Origin: an uncultured Bacillaceae bacterium
GTDB lineage: Bacteria > Bacillota > Bacilli > Bacillales > Cytobacillaceae
Length of the DNA: 16,008 nt
Direction of reading: 5' to 3'
NCBI GenBank assembly: GCA_937995745.1
Contig: CALKIU010000183.1
Coordinates: 1 to 16,008 of the forward strand
The notes below the pieces were generated by a model, which ran no database searches, was not told where the DNA came from, and worked only from the letters and a program-made list of their open reading frames with translations. Below are positions 1 through 6,038 of this stretch, piece by piece; within the stretch, counting starts at the first letter, position 1, and every line of letters begins with the position of its first letter. The position numbers and the translations under genes are program-made.

Positions 1-863
1 AGTGTCAAAGTATCAATTTGCAAAGATAAGCCGCTCTTTAAGTACTCAGCAAATGCCAATGCATGTTCCGATGTTATATCGGTTTCCATGTTATCGCCAA
101 TCGAATCAATAATTTGGGAGTATTTTGGAATGGAACCGATAGAGGCTGCTTTCTTGATGATGGCTTTTAAAATTTCCTGCTGTCTTTTCCCGCGTTCGTA
201 GTCGTTGTCAATTTTTCTTGTCCGCGCCAAAGCCAGCGCTTCCTCGCCGTTGAGATGTTGATAGCCTTCTTTCAGACTAATCGCATTATGCCTGTCCTTT
301 GAATCTTGTTCAGTAAAGCTGATTGGAACATACATTTCAATTCCGCCGAGAGCATCGACGATTTCAATAAATGCTTCAAAATTGATTTTTACATAAAAAT
401 CAATGGGAATGTCGAGCAATTCCTCTATCGTCTCAATGGTTGCCAACGGGCCGCCGTAAGCATGGGCATGGTTGATTTTATCTTTATATCCGACCTCGGG
501 AATATAAACGTAAGAATCCCGCGGAATACTTAGCAGTTTAATAGAGTTTTCTTTTTTGTTAAATGTTGCCACTAACAAAGCATCCGTTCTTGCGGAAGAT
601 TCGAATCCTCTCGTGCTGCTGTCATCCACTCCCATTATCAAGACTGAGACATTATCTACATTTGGTTTAATATTCCGTCCTTCCCGTTCGAGAGGGGTAA
701 ATGCTTTGTCCAATGCAAGTTCCGCTTTATTCAATAAAGATGCGCCATAAATCCCGGCAGCTGCAACAATCAAAAGTATGGGCAGGACGATAAAAAAGAA
801 TATCCTTCTTCTTCTTTTTCTCCTGCGTAAGTTTCTGCGCTCCATTCTGCTCAATTTAGACAT
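1..863 (-). CDS. LCP family cell-wall polymer ligase (TagU/TagV type), 3' end outside window
   Basis: LytR-CpsA-Psr enzymes move anionic polymers such as wall teichoic acid from a lipid carrier to peptidoglycan on the outer face of the membrane. The 287 readable residues show a very basic cytoplasmic N-terminus (residues 8-20 almost all Arg/Lys), one membrane segment at about 21-43, and the LCP domain from about 72. Family hallmarks visible are the ARTD motif near 91-94, SIPRD at 112-116, KINHAHAYGG at 129-138, and the Arg/Asp cluster ARTRKIDNDYERGKRQQ at 213-229. The ATG at 863 follows a GAAGGAG ribosome-binding site with normal spacing. The stop codon lies beyond base 1, so length and C-terminus are unknown. 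In B. subtilis the LCP gene next to yvyE is tagV (yvhJ), which favours TagV over TagU by position only. A promoter with repeated boxes lies just upstream. Confidence 0.93.
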   Translation of the reverse strand, partial: MSKLSRMERRNLRRRKRRRRIFFFIVLPILLIVAAAGIYGASLLNKAELALDKAFTPLEREGRNIKPNVDNVSVLIMGVDDSSTRGFESSARTDALLVATFNKKENSIKLLSIPRDSYVYIPEVGYKDKINHAHAYGGPLATIETIEELLDIPIDFYVKINFEAFIEIVDALGGIEMYVPISFTEQDSKDRHNAISLKEGYQHLNGEEALALARTRKIDNDYERGKRQQEILKAIIKKAASIGSIPKYSQIIDSIGDNMETDITSEHALAFAEYLKSGLSLQIDTLT

Positions 864-906
864 TGTTAACTCCTTCTATCTACATATATTTAAAAAGAAA
901 TGGAAC

Positions 907-967
907 TTTAAACGAAAACTATTTTACAATCTTTTAAACGAATCGCAAAATTTTTTATTCGTTTAAA
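907..967 (-). promoter_or_regulatory. Candidate promoter and operator of the LCP gene
   Basis: On the minus strand a -35-like TTGCGA (948 to 943) and -10-like TAAAAT (926 to 921) are 16 bases apart, giving a predicted start near 914 and a leader of about 50 bases. Three copies of TTTAAACGAA surround it: 907-916 and 933-942 in direct orientation, 26 bases apart, and 958-967 inverted. The last two form a perfect 11-base inverted repeat (933-943 / 957-967, spacer 13). One box lies upstream of the -35, one between -35 and -10, and one near the transcription start, as expected for a repressor or activator operator. The binding protein is unknown to me. The repeats are seen directly; the promoter assignment is inference. 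Confidence 0.5.
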
Positions 968-1033
968 TAATATTTTCACCTTTTTATTCGGTAACATTTC
1001 AGACGAAATTAACATGTTAAAAGTTTCAATTAA

Positions 1034-1075
1034 ATACCATATTTTTCAGCAGACCGGGAAGAATGCATATGGTAT
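1034..1075 (-). terminator. Possible weak terminator or hairpin after yvyE
   Basis: ATACCATAT (1034-1042) and ATATGGTAT (1067-1075) form a perfect 9-base inverted repeat overlapping the stop codon of the minus-strand yvyE gene. Read on the minus strand it is followed by a short TTTAATT tract. The loop is 24 bases and the stem is A/T-rich, so it would be a weak terminator at best. Confidence 0.3.
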
Positions 1076-1710
1076 CACTCCACATCCTCTTCCAAATAAA
1101 GCATTTCGCCTTCGGTGATTTCCCCCTGGCCGTTGGTCAACTCCGTCATCCATTTTATGAAGTTTTCCGTTTGGTTTTCCTCGACGAACACTTCGAATTC
1201 CACTTTGTCCAGGTAGTGAATATCTTTGATGGTGTAAACGGAGGAGCGGAGTTCGTTTTCCACTTTTCCGAGCCAGCTGTAGTCGAGTTTGGTGTGCATG
1301 ACCCGCATCAGTTTTCTTTTCACAACCCCGGCGGCCCGTATGCCTTCAGAGGCGGCTTTGCTGTAGGCGCGGATGAGCCCGCCCGCTCCCAGTTTGATGC
1401 CGCCGAAATAACGGGTGATGACCACAACGGTGTCTTTCAGCTGTTTTTTCTTTATCACTTCCAGTATCGGCACCCCGGCGGTTCCGCTCGGTTCGCCGTC
1501 GTCGTTCGCTTTTTGGAACTGGTCGTTTTCGCCCGCCACGTAGGCGGAGCAATTGTGGGTCGCATTCCAATGTTTCTTTTTGATCGATTGAATGAATTCC
1601 TGGGCTTCTTCTTCGGTTTCAGCCCTGTTGACATAGGCGATGAAACGGGATTTTTGAATGACGATCTCCGTTTCCCCGTAGCCCTTGACCGTGAAATATT
1701 CCTGCAGCAT
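1075..1710 (-). CDS. yvyE: YvyE, YigZ/IMPACT family (UPF0029) protein
   Basis: This 211-residue protein has the conserved IMPACT-family signatures NDDGEPSGTAG at residues 69-79 and VITRYFGGIKLGAGGLIRAY at 97-116, followed by a small C-terminal alpha/beta domain rich in acidic residues. Its length is typical for bacterial YigZ/YvyE proteins. The precise function is not settled. The fold resembles ribosomal protein S5 and the eukaryotic translation regulator IMPACT, so a nucleic-acid or translation-related role is inferred in the literature rather than proven. The ATG at 1710 is preceded by GAAAGGAGCG at good spacing. In B. subtilis yvyE also lies between tagV and degS, so the order here is conserved. 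It is transcribed away from degS. Confidence 0.92.
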   Translation of the reverse strand: MLQEYFTVKGYGETEIVIQKSRFIAYVNRAETEEEAQEFIQSIKKKHWNATHNCSAYVAGENDQFQKANDDGEPSGTAGVPILEVIKKKQLKDTVVVITRYFGGIKLGAGGLIRAYSKAASEGIRAAGVVKRKLMRVMHTKLDYSWLGKVENELRSSVYTIKDIHYLDKVEFEVFVEENQTENFIKWMTELTNGQGEITEGEMLYLEEDVE

Positions 1711-1813
1711 TTTTACGCTCCTTTCAACATCATTGCAGGGCCGTTTTTATCAGACATTTCACACAATAAATAAAATTCCCTATTCTGCAAAAAAATGTCG
1801 GATGACTAAATAT

Positions 1814-1842
1814 ATTATAATTCGACAAATGTTTGACGGCAA
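1814..1842 (-). promoter_or_regulatory. Sigma-A-type promoter of yvyE
   Basis: Minus strand: -35 TTGCCG (1842 to 1837), spacer 17, -10 TATAAT (1819 to 1814). The -10 is perfect and the -35 matches four of six. The predicted start is near 1807, giving a leader of roughly 97 bases before yvyE. Palindromic boxes lie immediately upstream of the -35. Confidence 0.6.
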
Positions 1843-1878
1843 ATTTACACAAAGTTTGTAAAGAAACTTTAATATAAG

Positions 1879-1900
1879 TGTGATTTTCACATGTTATAAT
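1879..1900 (+). promoter_or_regulatory. Extended -10 promoter element with TGTGA palindrome, reading toward degS
   Basis: TGTTATAAT at 1892-1900 is a perfect extended -10 (TGnTATAAT), but the -35 position (ATATAA, 1872-1877) is poor. Directly upstream lies TGTGATTTTCACA (1879-1891), a palindrome with 5-base arms and a 3-base centre. It resembles half-sites of Crp/Fnr or Rex type, but those normally have six bases between the arms, so I do not assign a regulator. Transcription from here would cross about 530 bases before degS. Confidence 0.4.
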
Positions 1901-2142
1901 TAAATAGTATGAAAAAAATAGAAAGATTTGTCGTACATTTCTAAGATTGGTATATAATATTATTGAATAAACAAAAAATTTTGTATATTTTCCATTGCTT
2001 TTTTCATGCATCAAGAGTACCCTTATCATTAGAAGGAAATATGTGGGCATCTTTTTGAGTTTGACAACATCGTTACAGTAAAAATCCCTTTGCAGTCAAG
2101 GCTCCCTTTTATTTCAGGAAATAGGTTTCATTGGGAACTATG

Positions 2143-2168
2143 TGCCGGGAACCTTGCCCGCATTTTTT
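2143..2168 (+). terminator. Terminator-like hairpin in the interval upstream of degS
   Basis: CGGG (2146-2149) and CCCG (2157-2160), extended by TG/CA around one bulged C, form a short G/C stem followed at once by six Ts (2163-2168). It lies about 260 bases downstream of the extended -10 at 1900 and 265 bases before degS, so it could end a small RNA or act as an attenuator. The stem is short, so confidence is moderate at best. Confidence 0.4.
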
Positions 2169-2393
2169 CCTGTATAGGGAAATTTTACCGTATCGGCGCG
2201 TGCCCATGCGTTCATTTTCCATGCTCTCCCTTCCTGCGGGAGGCTCATAAACAATGACGAAACGCCTGCGGAAACGGGCGGGCCGGGCGGTGAGACAAAT
2301 TTCCCGGGTTTTCTCCAAATTTTTATAAACTATTTGTATTTTCTCGTCCCGGTGATAGTAAAATTCACTCTTAAGCGTTAAAATATTTATTTG

Positions 2394-2419
2394 AAGGGAA
2401 GCGTGTGCGCTGTTCCCTT
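2394..2419 (+). promoter_or_regulatory. Hairpin abutting the degS ribosome-binding site
   Basis: AAGGGAAGCG (2394-2403) can pair with CGC-TG-TTCCCTT (2408-2419), leaving a TGTG loop and a two-base bulge. The 3' arm ends immediately before the GGAGG ribosome-binding site (2420-2424). Such a structure could influence initiation on the degS message or stabilise its 5' end. The pairing is directly visible; its effect is inference. Confidence 0.4.
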
Positions 2420-2433
2420 GGAGGAAATGGCTT

Positions 2434-3579
2434 ATGGCTAAAGCGCTCGATGTAAAAGCACTTGACAGAATACTGGATCGCATGATCAATACGCTGACGG
2501 ACAGCAAAGACGAAATTTTCCAAATAGGCGAGCAGTGCCGCAACGATTACGAAACGTTATCCCGGGAATTGCGGGAACTGCGGACCATGATTGCGAAAAT
2601 TATTGATGAAGGGGACCGGCTGGAGACGCTGGCCCAATCAGCCCGCAATCATCTTTCGACTGTGAGCCGGAATTTTAATGAATACTCGGAAGAACAGGTA
2701 AAAGAGGCATATGAGAAGGCTCACCAAATTCAAATGGACTACATCATGAACCGGGAATTGGAAAAACAACTGCGCAAACGCCGCGACGAACTGGAGAGGA
2801 GACTCCAAGGGCTTCATGAAACGATCGAGCGCGCGGAACATCTCGTCGCGCAGACCACCTTTGTGCTCAACTATTTAACCAGCGATTTGAAACAAGTCGG
2901 CGAAGTCCTTGAAGAGGCCAAAATGAAGCAGGACTTTGGTCTGAAAATCATCATGGCCCAAGAGGAAGAGCGGAAAAGGCTTTCGCGGGAAATCCACGAC
3001 GGCCCGGCGCAAATGCTGGCCAACGTCATGATGCGTTCCGACCTGGTTGAAAGGCTTTTTAAAGAATACGGCAGCGAGGCAGCCCTCGAAGAAATCCGCT
3101 CCTTGAAAAAAATGGTTCGGGACGCATTGTATGAGGTGCGGCGCATCATTTACGATTTGCGGCCAATGGCACTTGATGACTTGGGACTCTCACCCACGCT
3201 CAGGAAATATTTGCGGACCATCGAAGATTACTACCGGACGGCAACCATCACGTACCAGTTCTTTGGCAAGGAACAAAGGCTTGATTCAAAAACAGAAGTT
3301 TCCTTGTTCCGCCTTGTTCAGGAAGCCGTGCAAAATGCCCTCAAACATGCAGAGGCAAATGAAATCACCGTCAAAGTTGAAATGAAAAACAACTTGTGCA
3401 CGATTATTGTCAGAGATGACGGCAAAGGCTTCGATGTCAATCAAAAAAAGGAAAAATCCTTCGGTATCATGGGAATGCGGGAAAGAGTCGAACTTTTGAA
3501 CGGGACGCTCTCCATAAAGTCAACAATCGGCGCGGGAACCGTTGTCACCATTCAAGTGCCAATAAATAAAAGAAAATAG
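2434..3579 (+). CDS. degS: Sensor histidine kinase DegS
   Basis: Cytoplasmic kinase that phosphorylates DegU and thereby influences exoenzyme production, motility, biofilm and competence. The 381 residues (about 385 in B. subtilis) match the family throughout. An N-terminal coiled-coil sensor region rich in Arg/Glu heptads spans residues 1 to about 165. A HisKA_3 dimerisation domain follows with EEERKRLSREIHDGPAQ, in which His188 is the predicted phosphorylation site. The HATPase_c domain has its N-box near NALKHAEANE, the G1 box DDGKGFD and a G2-type GIMGMRERVELL. No membrane segment is seen, as expected for soluble DegS. The ATG at 2434 follows GGAGG with a 9-base gap. The start of degU is 33 bases downstream, so the two form an operon. 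Confidence 0.97.
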   Translation: MAKALDVKALDRILDRMINTLTDSKDEIFQIGEQCRNDYETLSRELRELRTMIAKIIDEGDRLETLAQSARNHLSTVSRNFNEYSEEQVKEAYEKAHQIQMDYIMNRELEKQLRKRRDELERRLQGLHETIERAEHLVAQTTFVLNYLTSDLKQVGEVLEEAKMKQDFGLKIIMAQEEERKRLSREIHDGPAQMLANVMMRSDLVERLFKEYGSEAALEEIRSLKKMVRDALYEVRRIIYDLRPMALDDLGLSPTLRKYLRTIEDYYRTATITYQFFGKEQRLDSKTEVSLFRLVQEAVQNALKHAEANEITVKVEMKNNLCTIIVRDDGKGFDVNQKKEKSFGIMGMRERVELLNGTLSIKSTIGAGTVVTIQVPINKRK

Positions 3580-3612
3580 AAATATAAAGAAAAACAGGCT
3601 TGGGGAGGCGAA

Positions 3613-4302
3613 ATGATGACAACCAAAATTGTCATAATTGACGACCACCAATTGTTCAGGGAAGGGGTCAAACGGATTTTAGAGTTTGAAAAATCCTTCG
3701 AGGTAGTCGCGGAGGGGGAAGACGGCACCGACGCCGTGCGTCTTGTCGAAGAACATAAACCGGATGTCGTGATTATGGATATAAATATGCCGAACATGAA
3801 CGGGGTGGAAGCGACGGCTCATCTCATCGAGAAATTCCCCGGCGTCCGGGTCATCATTTTATCCATTCACGACGATGAAAACTACGTGCAGCACGTCTTG
3901 AAAACGGGAGCAAGCGGGTATTTGCTTAAAGAAATGGATGCGGATGCGCTGATTGAGGCGGTAAAAGTGGTTGCCGAGGGCGGCTGTTATTTGCATCCGA
4001 AAGTGACGCACAACCTGGTGAGAGAGTATCGCCGTTTGGCCAAAGAAAGCGCTGGCGGAGGTTCCGGATACAAGCCCCCGATGGAAGTGCGACGTCCGCT
4101 GCATTTGTTGACGCGGCGCGAATGTGAAGTGCTCCAGCTTTTGGCAGACGGTAAAAGCAATCGGGGAATCGGGGATGCTTTGTACATCAGCGAAAAGACG
4201 GTCAAAAACCATGTCAGCAACATTCTTCAGAAGATGAATGTGAACGATCGGACACAAGCGGTCGTGATGGCCATCAAAAATGGCTGGGTGGAGGTACGTT
4301 AA
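3613..4302 (+). CDS. degU: Response regulator DegU
   Basis: DNA-binding partner of DegS, 229 residues, the same length as B. subtilis DegU as I recall it. The receiver domain occupies residues 4 to about 125, with the acidic pair Asp10/Asp11 and the predicted phospho-acceptor Asp56 in VVIMDINMPN, followed by the Ser/Thr and Lys switch residues of ILSIHDD and LLKEMDAD. A Gly-rich linker near 140-155 leads to a LuxR/NarL-type helix-turn-helix from about residue 166 (LTRRECEVLQLLADGKSNRG and EKTVKNHVSNILQKMNV). The ATG at 3613 follows GGGGAGGCG; the ATG one codon later is an alternative. In the family, unphosphorylated DegU supports competence and phosphorylated DegU supports exoenzymes. Terminator-like sequence follows the gene. 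Confidence 0.97.
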   Translation: MMTTKIVIIDDHQLFREGVKRILEFEKSFEVVAEGEDGTDAVRLVEEHKPDVVIMDINMPNMNGVEATAHLIEKFPGVRVIILSIHDDENYVQHVLKTGASGYLLKEMDADALIEAVKVVAEGGCYLHPKVTHNLVREYRRLAKESAGGGSGYKPPMEVRRPLHLLTRRECEVLQLLADGKSNRGIGDALYISEKTVKNHVSNILQKMNVNDRTQAVVMAIKNGWVEVR

Positions 4303-4322
4303 CTTTTTTCGGCCTTCCTTGG

Positions 4323-4361
4323 CAGCCGGAGATGGGCGTTTTTGGCCGGCTGACTATTTTT
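4323..4361 (+). terminator. Probable terminator of degS-degU
   Basis: CAGCCGG (4323-4329) and CCGGCTG (4346-4352) are perfect 7-base arms around a 16-base loop, followed after three bases by TTTTT (4357-4361). It starts about 20 bases after the degU stop. A second, nested hairpin group follows at 4366-4418 and may reinforce termination. Confidence 0.5.
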
Positions 4362-4738
4362 AACACGAGCCTTGGCTCGCTTTCAGCGGCGCTGGAGGAA
4401 CTCCTTTTTTCGCTGAAAAAAGTAGACACCCGGCCCGGTGAATGTAACCGGAAGCCAATAATAGGTAAAAATGATAGAATACTATAAAAATTCGGAACAT
4501 TTGCTTTTCTTTTCCGGACTCCAGTCAGGATCATCCAGACAGGATAACAGGTAAAATCCCTGGTCCGGTTTCTGGTGAAGAAACAAATGAAAACGGTTTA
4601 GTACCGGTTTAACCAACATATTACTCTTTTCATCATCTTTTATGCCGTTTCGTACAAAAACTTTCAAGCGGCGAGATTACATAAAATGACGGGACGGGGC
4701 ACCTGTTTCCGGCCGTTCTCGCGGCTGTGTGAACATGC

Positions 4739-4771
4739 GCCGGAGATGAGCCGGAGATGCCCCGGAGAATG
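4739..4771. repeat. Short 11-base tandem repeat
   Basis: Three adjacent 11-base units: GCCGGAGATGA (4739-4749), GCCGGAGATGC (4750-4760) and the diverged CCCGGAGAATG (4761-4771). They lie in the non-coding interval before degV. I see no further copies nearby and no assigned function. Confidence 0.75.
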
Positions 4772-5117
4772 TTGCGCGCAAAGATGCCGTCCGCCAGGCA
4801 TCAAGTCCGTCCGCCCGCCGGAAATTGACGGCTGATGAGGCGGGACTTTTCCGTGACGCCTGCCGGACGGTCGCACAGGCCTTGCGCAAAACGATATGTC
4901 CATTCCCCCTTTTCTCCGCGAAATAATCCTTGCTTAGCCGCAAACCCGATTTCTTTCGGCCTTTATTTTTTTGGCCTTTTTTCTGCAAAATCCGCCATTT
5001 TTCGACATTCCTGTAAATAAAAATCCGTCCCTCCGGCTACAAAATACTGCAAATTTCGCCATAATCGTATAAAATAAAAATATATTTTTTTAAAACTGAT
5101 GAAGGATGGTAGCCAGT

Positions 5118-5960
5118 ATGAAAACAGCAGTTGTGACGGACAGCACTTCATATATTCCCGCGGAACTGCGCAAAAAACTGAACATTCACATGATTCCGCT
5201 CAGCGTCAACTTCGGGAACGAATCATATGAAGAAGAAACGGAATTAACGGTTGACGAATTTTATGAAATGGTGAGAACGAAAAAAGATTTGCCGACTACC
5301 TCCCAACCTCCCACAGGCCGTTTTGTCGAGCTGTTCGAAAGCTTAAGCAAAGAATACGATGCCGTCATCAGCATCCATCTTTCAAGCGGAATCAGCGGAA
5401 CGTACCAAGGCGCCGTGACCGCGGGAAATATGGTGGAAGGAATAGAAGTTTATCCGTTCGATTCGGAAATCAGCTGCATGGCCCAAGGCTTTTACGTGCT
5501 GGAAGCGGCTGAAATGGCCATGGCAGGAAAGACCCCCCAAGAAATCCTGGCCCGGCTGAATGAAATGAAGCAGTCGCTGAAGGCCTATTTCGTCGTCGAC
5601 GACCTCTCCCACCTGCAGCGGGGCGGACGGCTGAGCGGAGCGCAAGCGCTGATTGGCAGCCTGCTCCAAGTCAAACCGATTCTGCATTTCCAAAACACCG
5701 TCATCGTCCCGTTTGAAAAAATCCACACGAAAAAACGGGCCAAAAACCGCCTCGTGGAACTGTTCGAAGAAGACATCAAAAAAGGCGGCGACTACAAAGC
5801 CGTCGTCATCCACGCCAACAGGGAACAAGAAGCCTTGGAATGGAAAGCGGAACTCGAACGGAAATTTCCCCACGTGGAATTCATGCTCAGCTACTTCGGC
5901 CCCGTCATCGCCACCCATTTGGGCGAAGGGGCATTCGGACTCGGCTGGGTGAAAAAATAA
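5118..5960 (+). CDS. DegV family fatty-acid-binding protein (YviA/FakB-like)
   Basis: DegV/FakB proteins bind a fatty acid in a deep pocket and, in the best-studied cases, present it to the kinase FakA for phosphorylation before phospholipid synthesis. This 280-residue protein has the EDD fold signatures: VVTDSTSYIP at residues 5-14, PTTSQP at 59-64, the SSGISGT loop at 89-95, DSEISCMAQGFYV, LQRGGRLSG and a C-terminal HLGEGAFGLGW. I choose the ATG at 5118 over the one at 5106 because GAAGGATGG (5101-5109) is properly spaced only for 5118, and because the family begins MKTA. In B. subtilis the yviA gene sits between degU and comFA, as here. A hairpin and 78 bases separate it from comFA. Which fatty acid it binds cannot be told from sequence. 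Confidence 0.93.
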   Translation: MKTAVVTDSTSYIPAELRKKLNIHMIPLSVNFGNESYEEETELTVDEFYEMVRTKKDLPTTSQPPTGRFVELFESLSKEYDAVISIHLSSGISGTYQGAVTAGNMVEGIEVYPFDSEISCMAQGFYVLEAAEMAMAGKTPQEILARLNEMKQSLKAYFVVDDLSHLQRGGRLSGAQALIGSLLQVKPILHFQNTVIVPFEKIHTKKRAKNRLVELFEEDIKKGGDYKAVVIHANREQEALEWKAELERKFPHVEFMLSYFGPVIATHLGEGAFGLGWVKK

Positions 5961-5970
5961 AGCCCGGGAA

Positions 5971-5999
5971 TGCCGTTCTGCCGTCCTGGCAGAAGGGCG
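5971..5999. other. Strong hairpin between degV and comFA
   Basis: TTCTGCC (5976-5982) and GGCAGAA (5988-5994) form a perfect 7-base stem with a 5-base loop, extended by GCC/GGC across one G-G mismatch. No T-run follows in either orientation, so it is not a standard terminator. It may be an RNA-processing or stability element between the two genes. Confidence 0.5.
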
Positions 6000-6038
6000 T
6001 TCCTCCCCAAAACCAAACCCGAAAGAGGTGCAACCCCC

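Larger units (their letters stand above)
1711..2433. other. Divergent intergenic region between yvyE and degS
   Basis: About 720 bases separate yvyE and degS. I see no convincing gene: minus-strand open frames at 1730-2050 and 2109-2543 lack protein-like composition, and the second runs antisense into degS. What it holds is a good promoter for yvyE (1814-1842), a rightward extended -10 (1892-1900), three short palindromes (1849-1859, 1851-1870, 1879-1891), a terminator-like hairpin (2143-2168), and a hairpin touching the degS ribosome-binding site (2394-2419). A five-codon reading frame, ATG at 2041 with GAAGG just before it, is also present. A proximal degS promoter is uncertain: TTGTAT (2334-2339) and TAAAAT (2359-2364) are 19 bases apart, longer than usual. 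Confidence 0.7.
4303..5117. other. Gene-poor interval between degU and degV
   Basis: About 815 bases with no gene I can support. Terminator-like hairpins open it (4323-4361; CGAGCC/GGCTCG at 4366-4379; TTTCAGCG/CGCTGAAA at 4381-4388 and 4411-4418, enclosing a small GGAG/CTCC hairpin followed by six Ts at 4405-4410). A minus-strand frame at 4482-4667 starts with TTG and has no ribosome-binding site. Overlapping minus-strand frames at 4664-4988 look like by-products of G/C-rich sequence. An 11-base tandem repeat lies at 4739-4771. The last 100 bases are A/T-rich and probably contain the degV promoter (TATAAA or TAAAAT near 5070), but no good -35 is visible. Confidence 0.6.

Noticed and set aside
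1063..1773. 236-codon plus-strand frame opposite yvyE
   Set aside because: It is antisense to the clearly conserved yvyE gene and its Phe/His-rich composition is typical of a shadow frame.
1879..1891. Crp/Fnr or Rex binding site
   Set aside because: The TGTGA/TCACA arms fit, but only three bases separate them instead of six, so no regulator is assigned.
4482..4667. 61-codon minus-strand frame after degU
   Set aside because: It starts with TTG, has no ribosome-binding site and no recognisable motif; too weak to call a gene.
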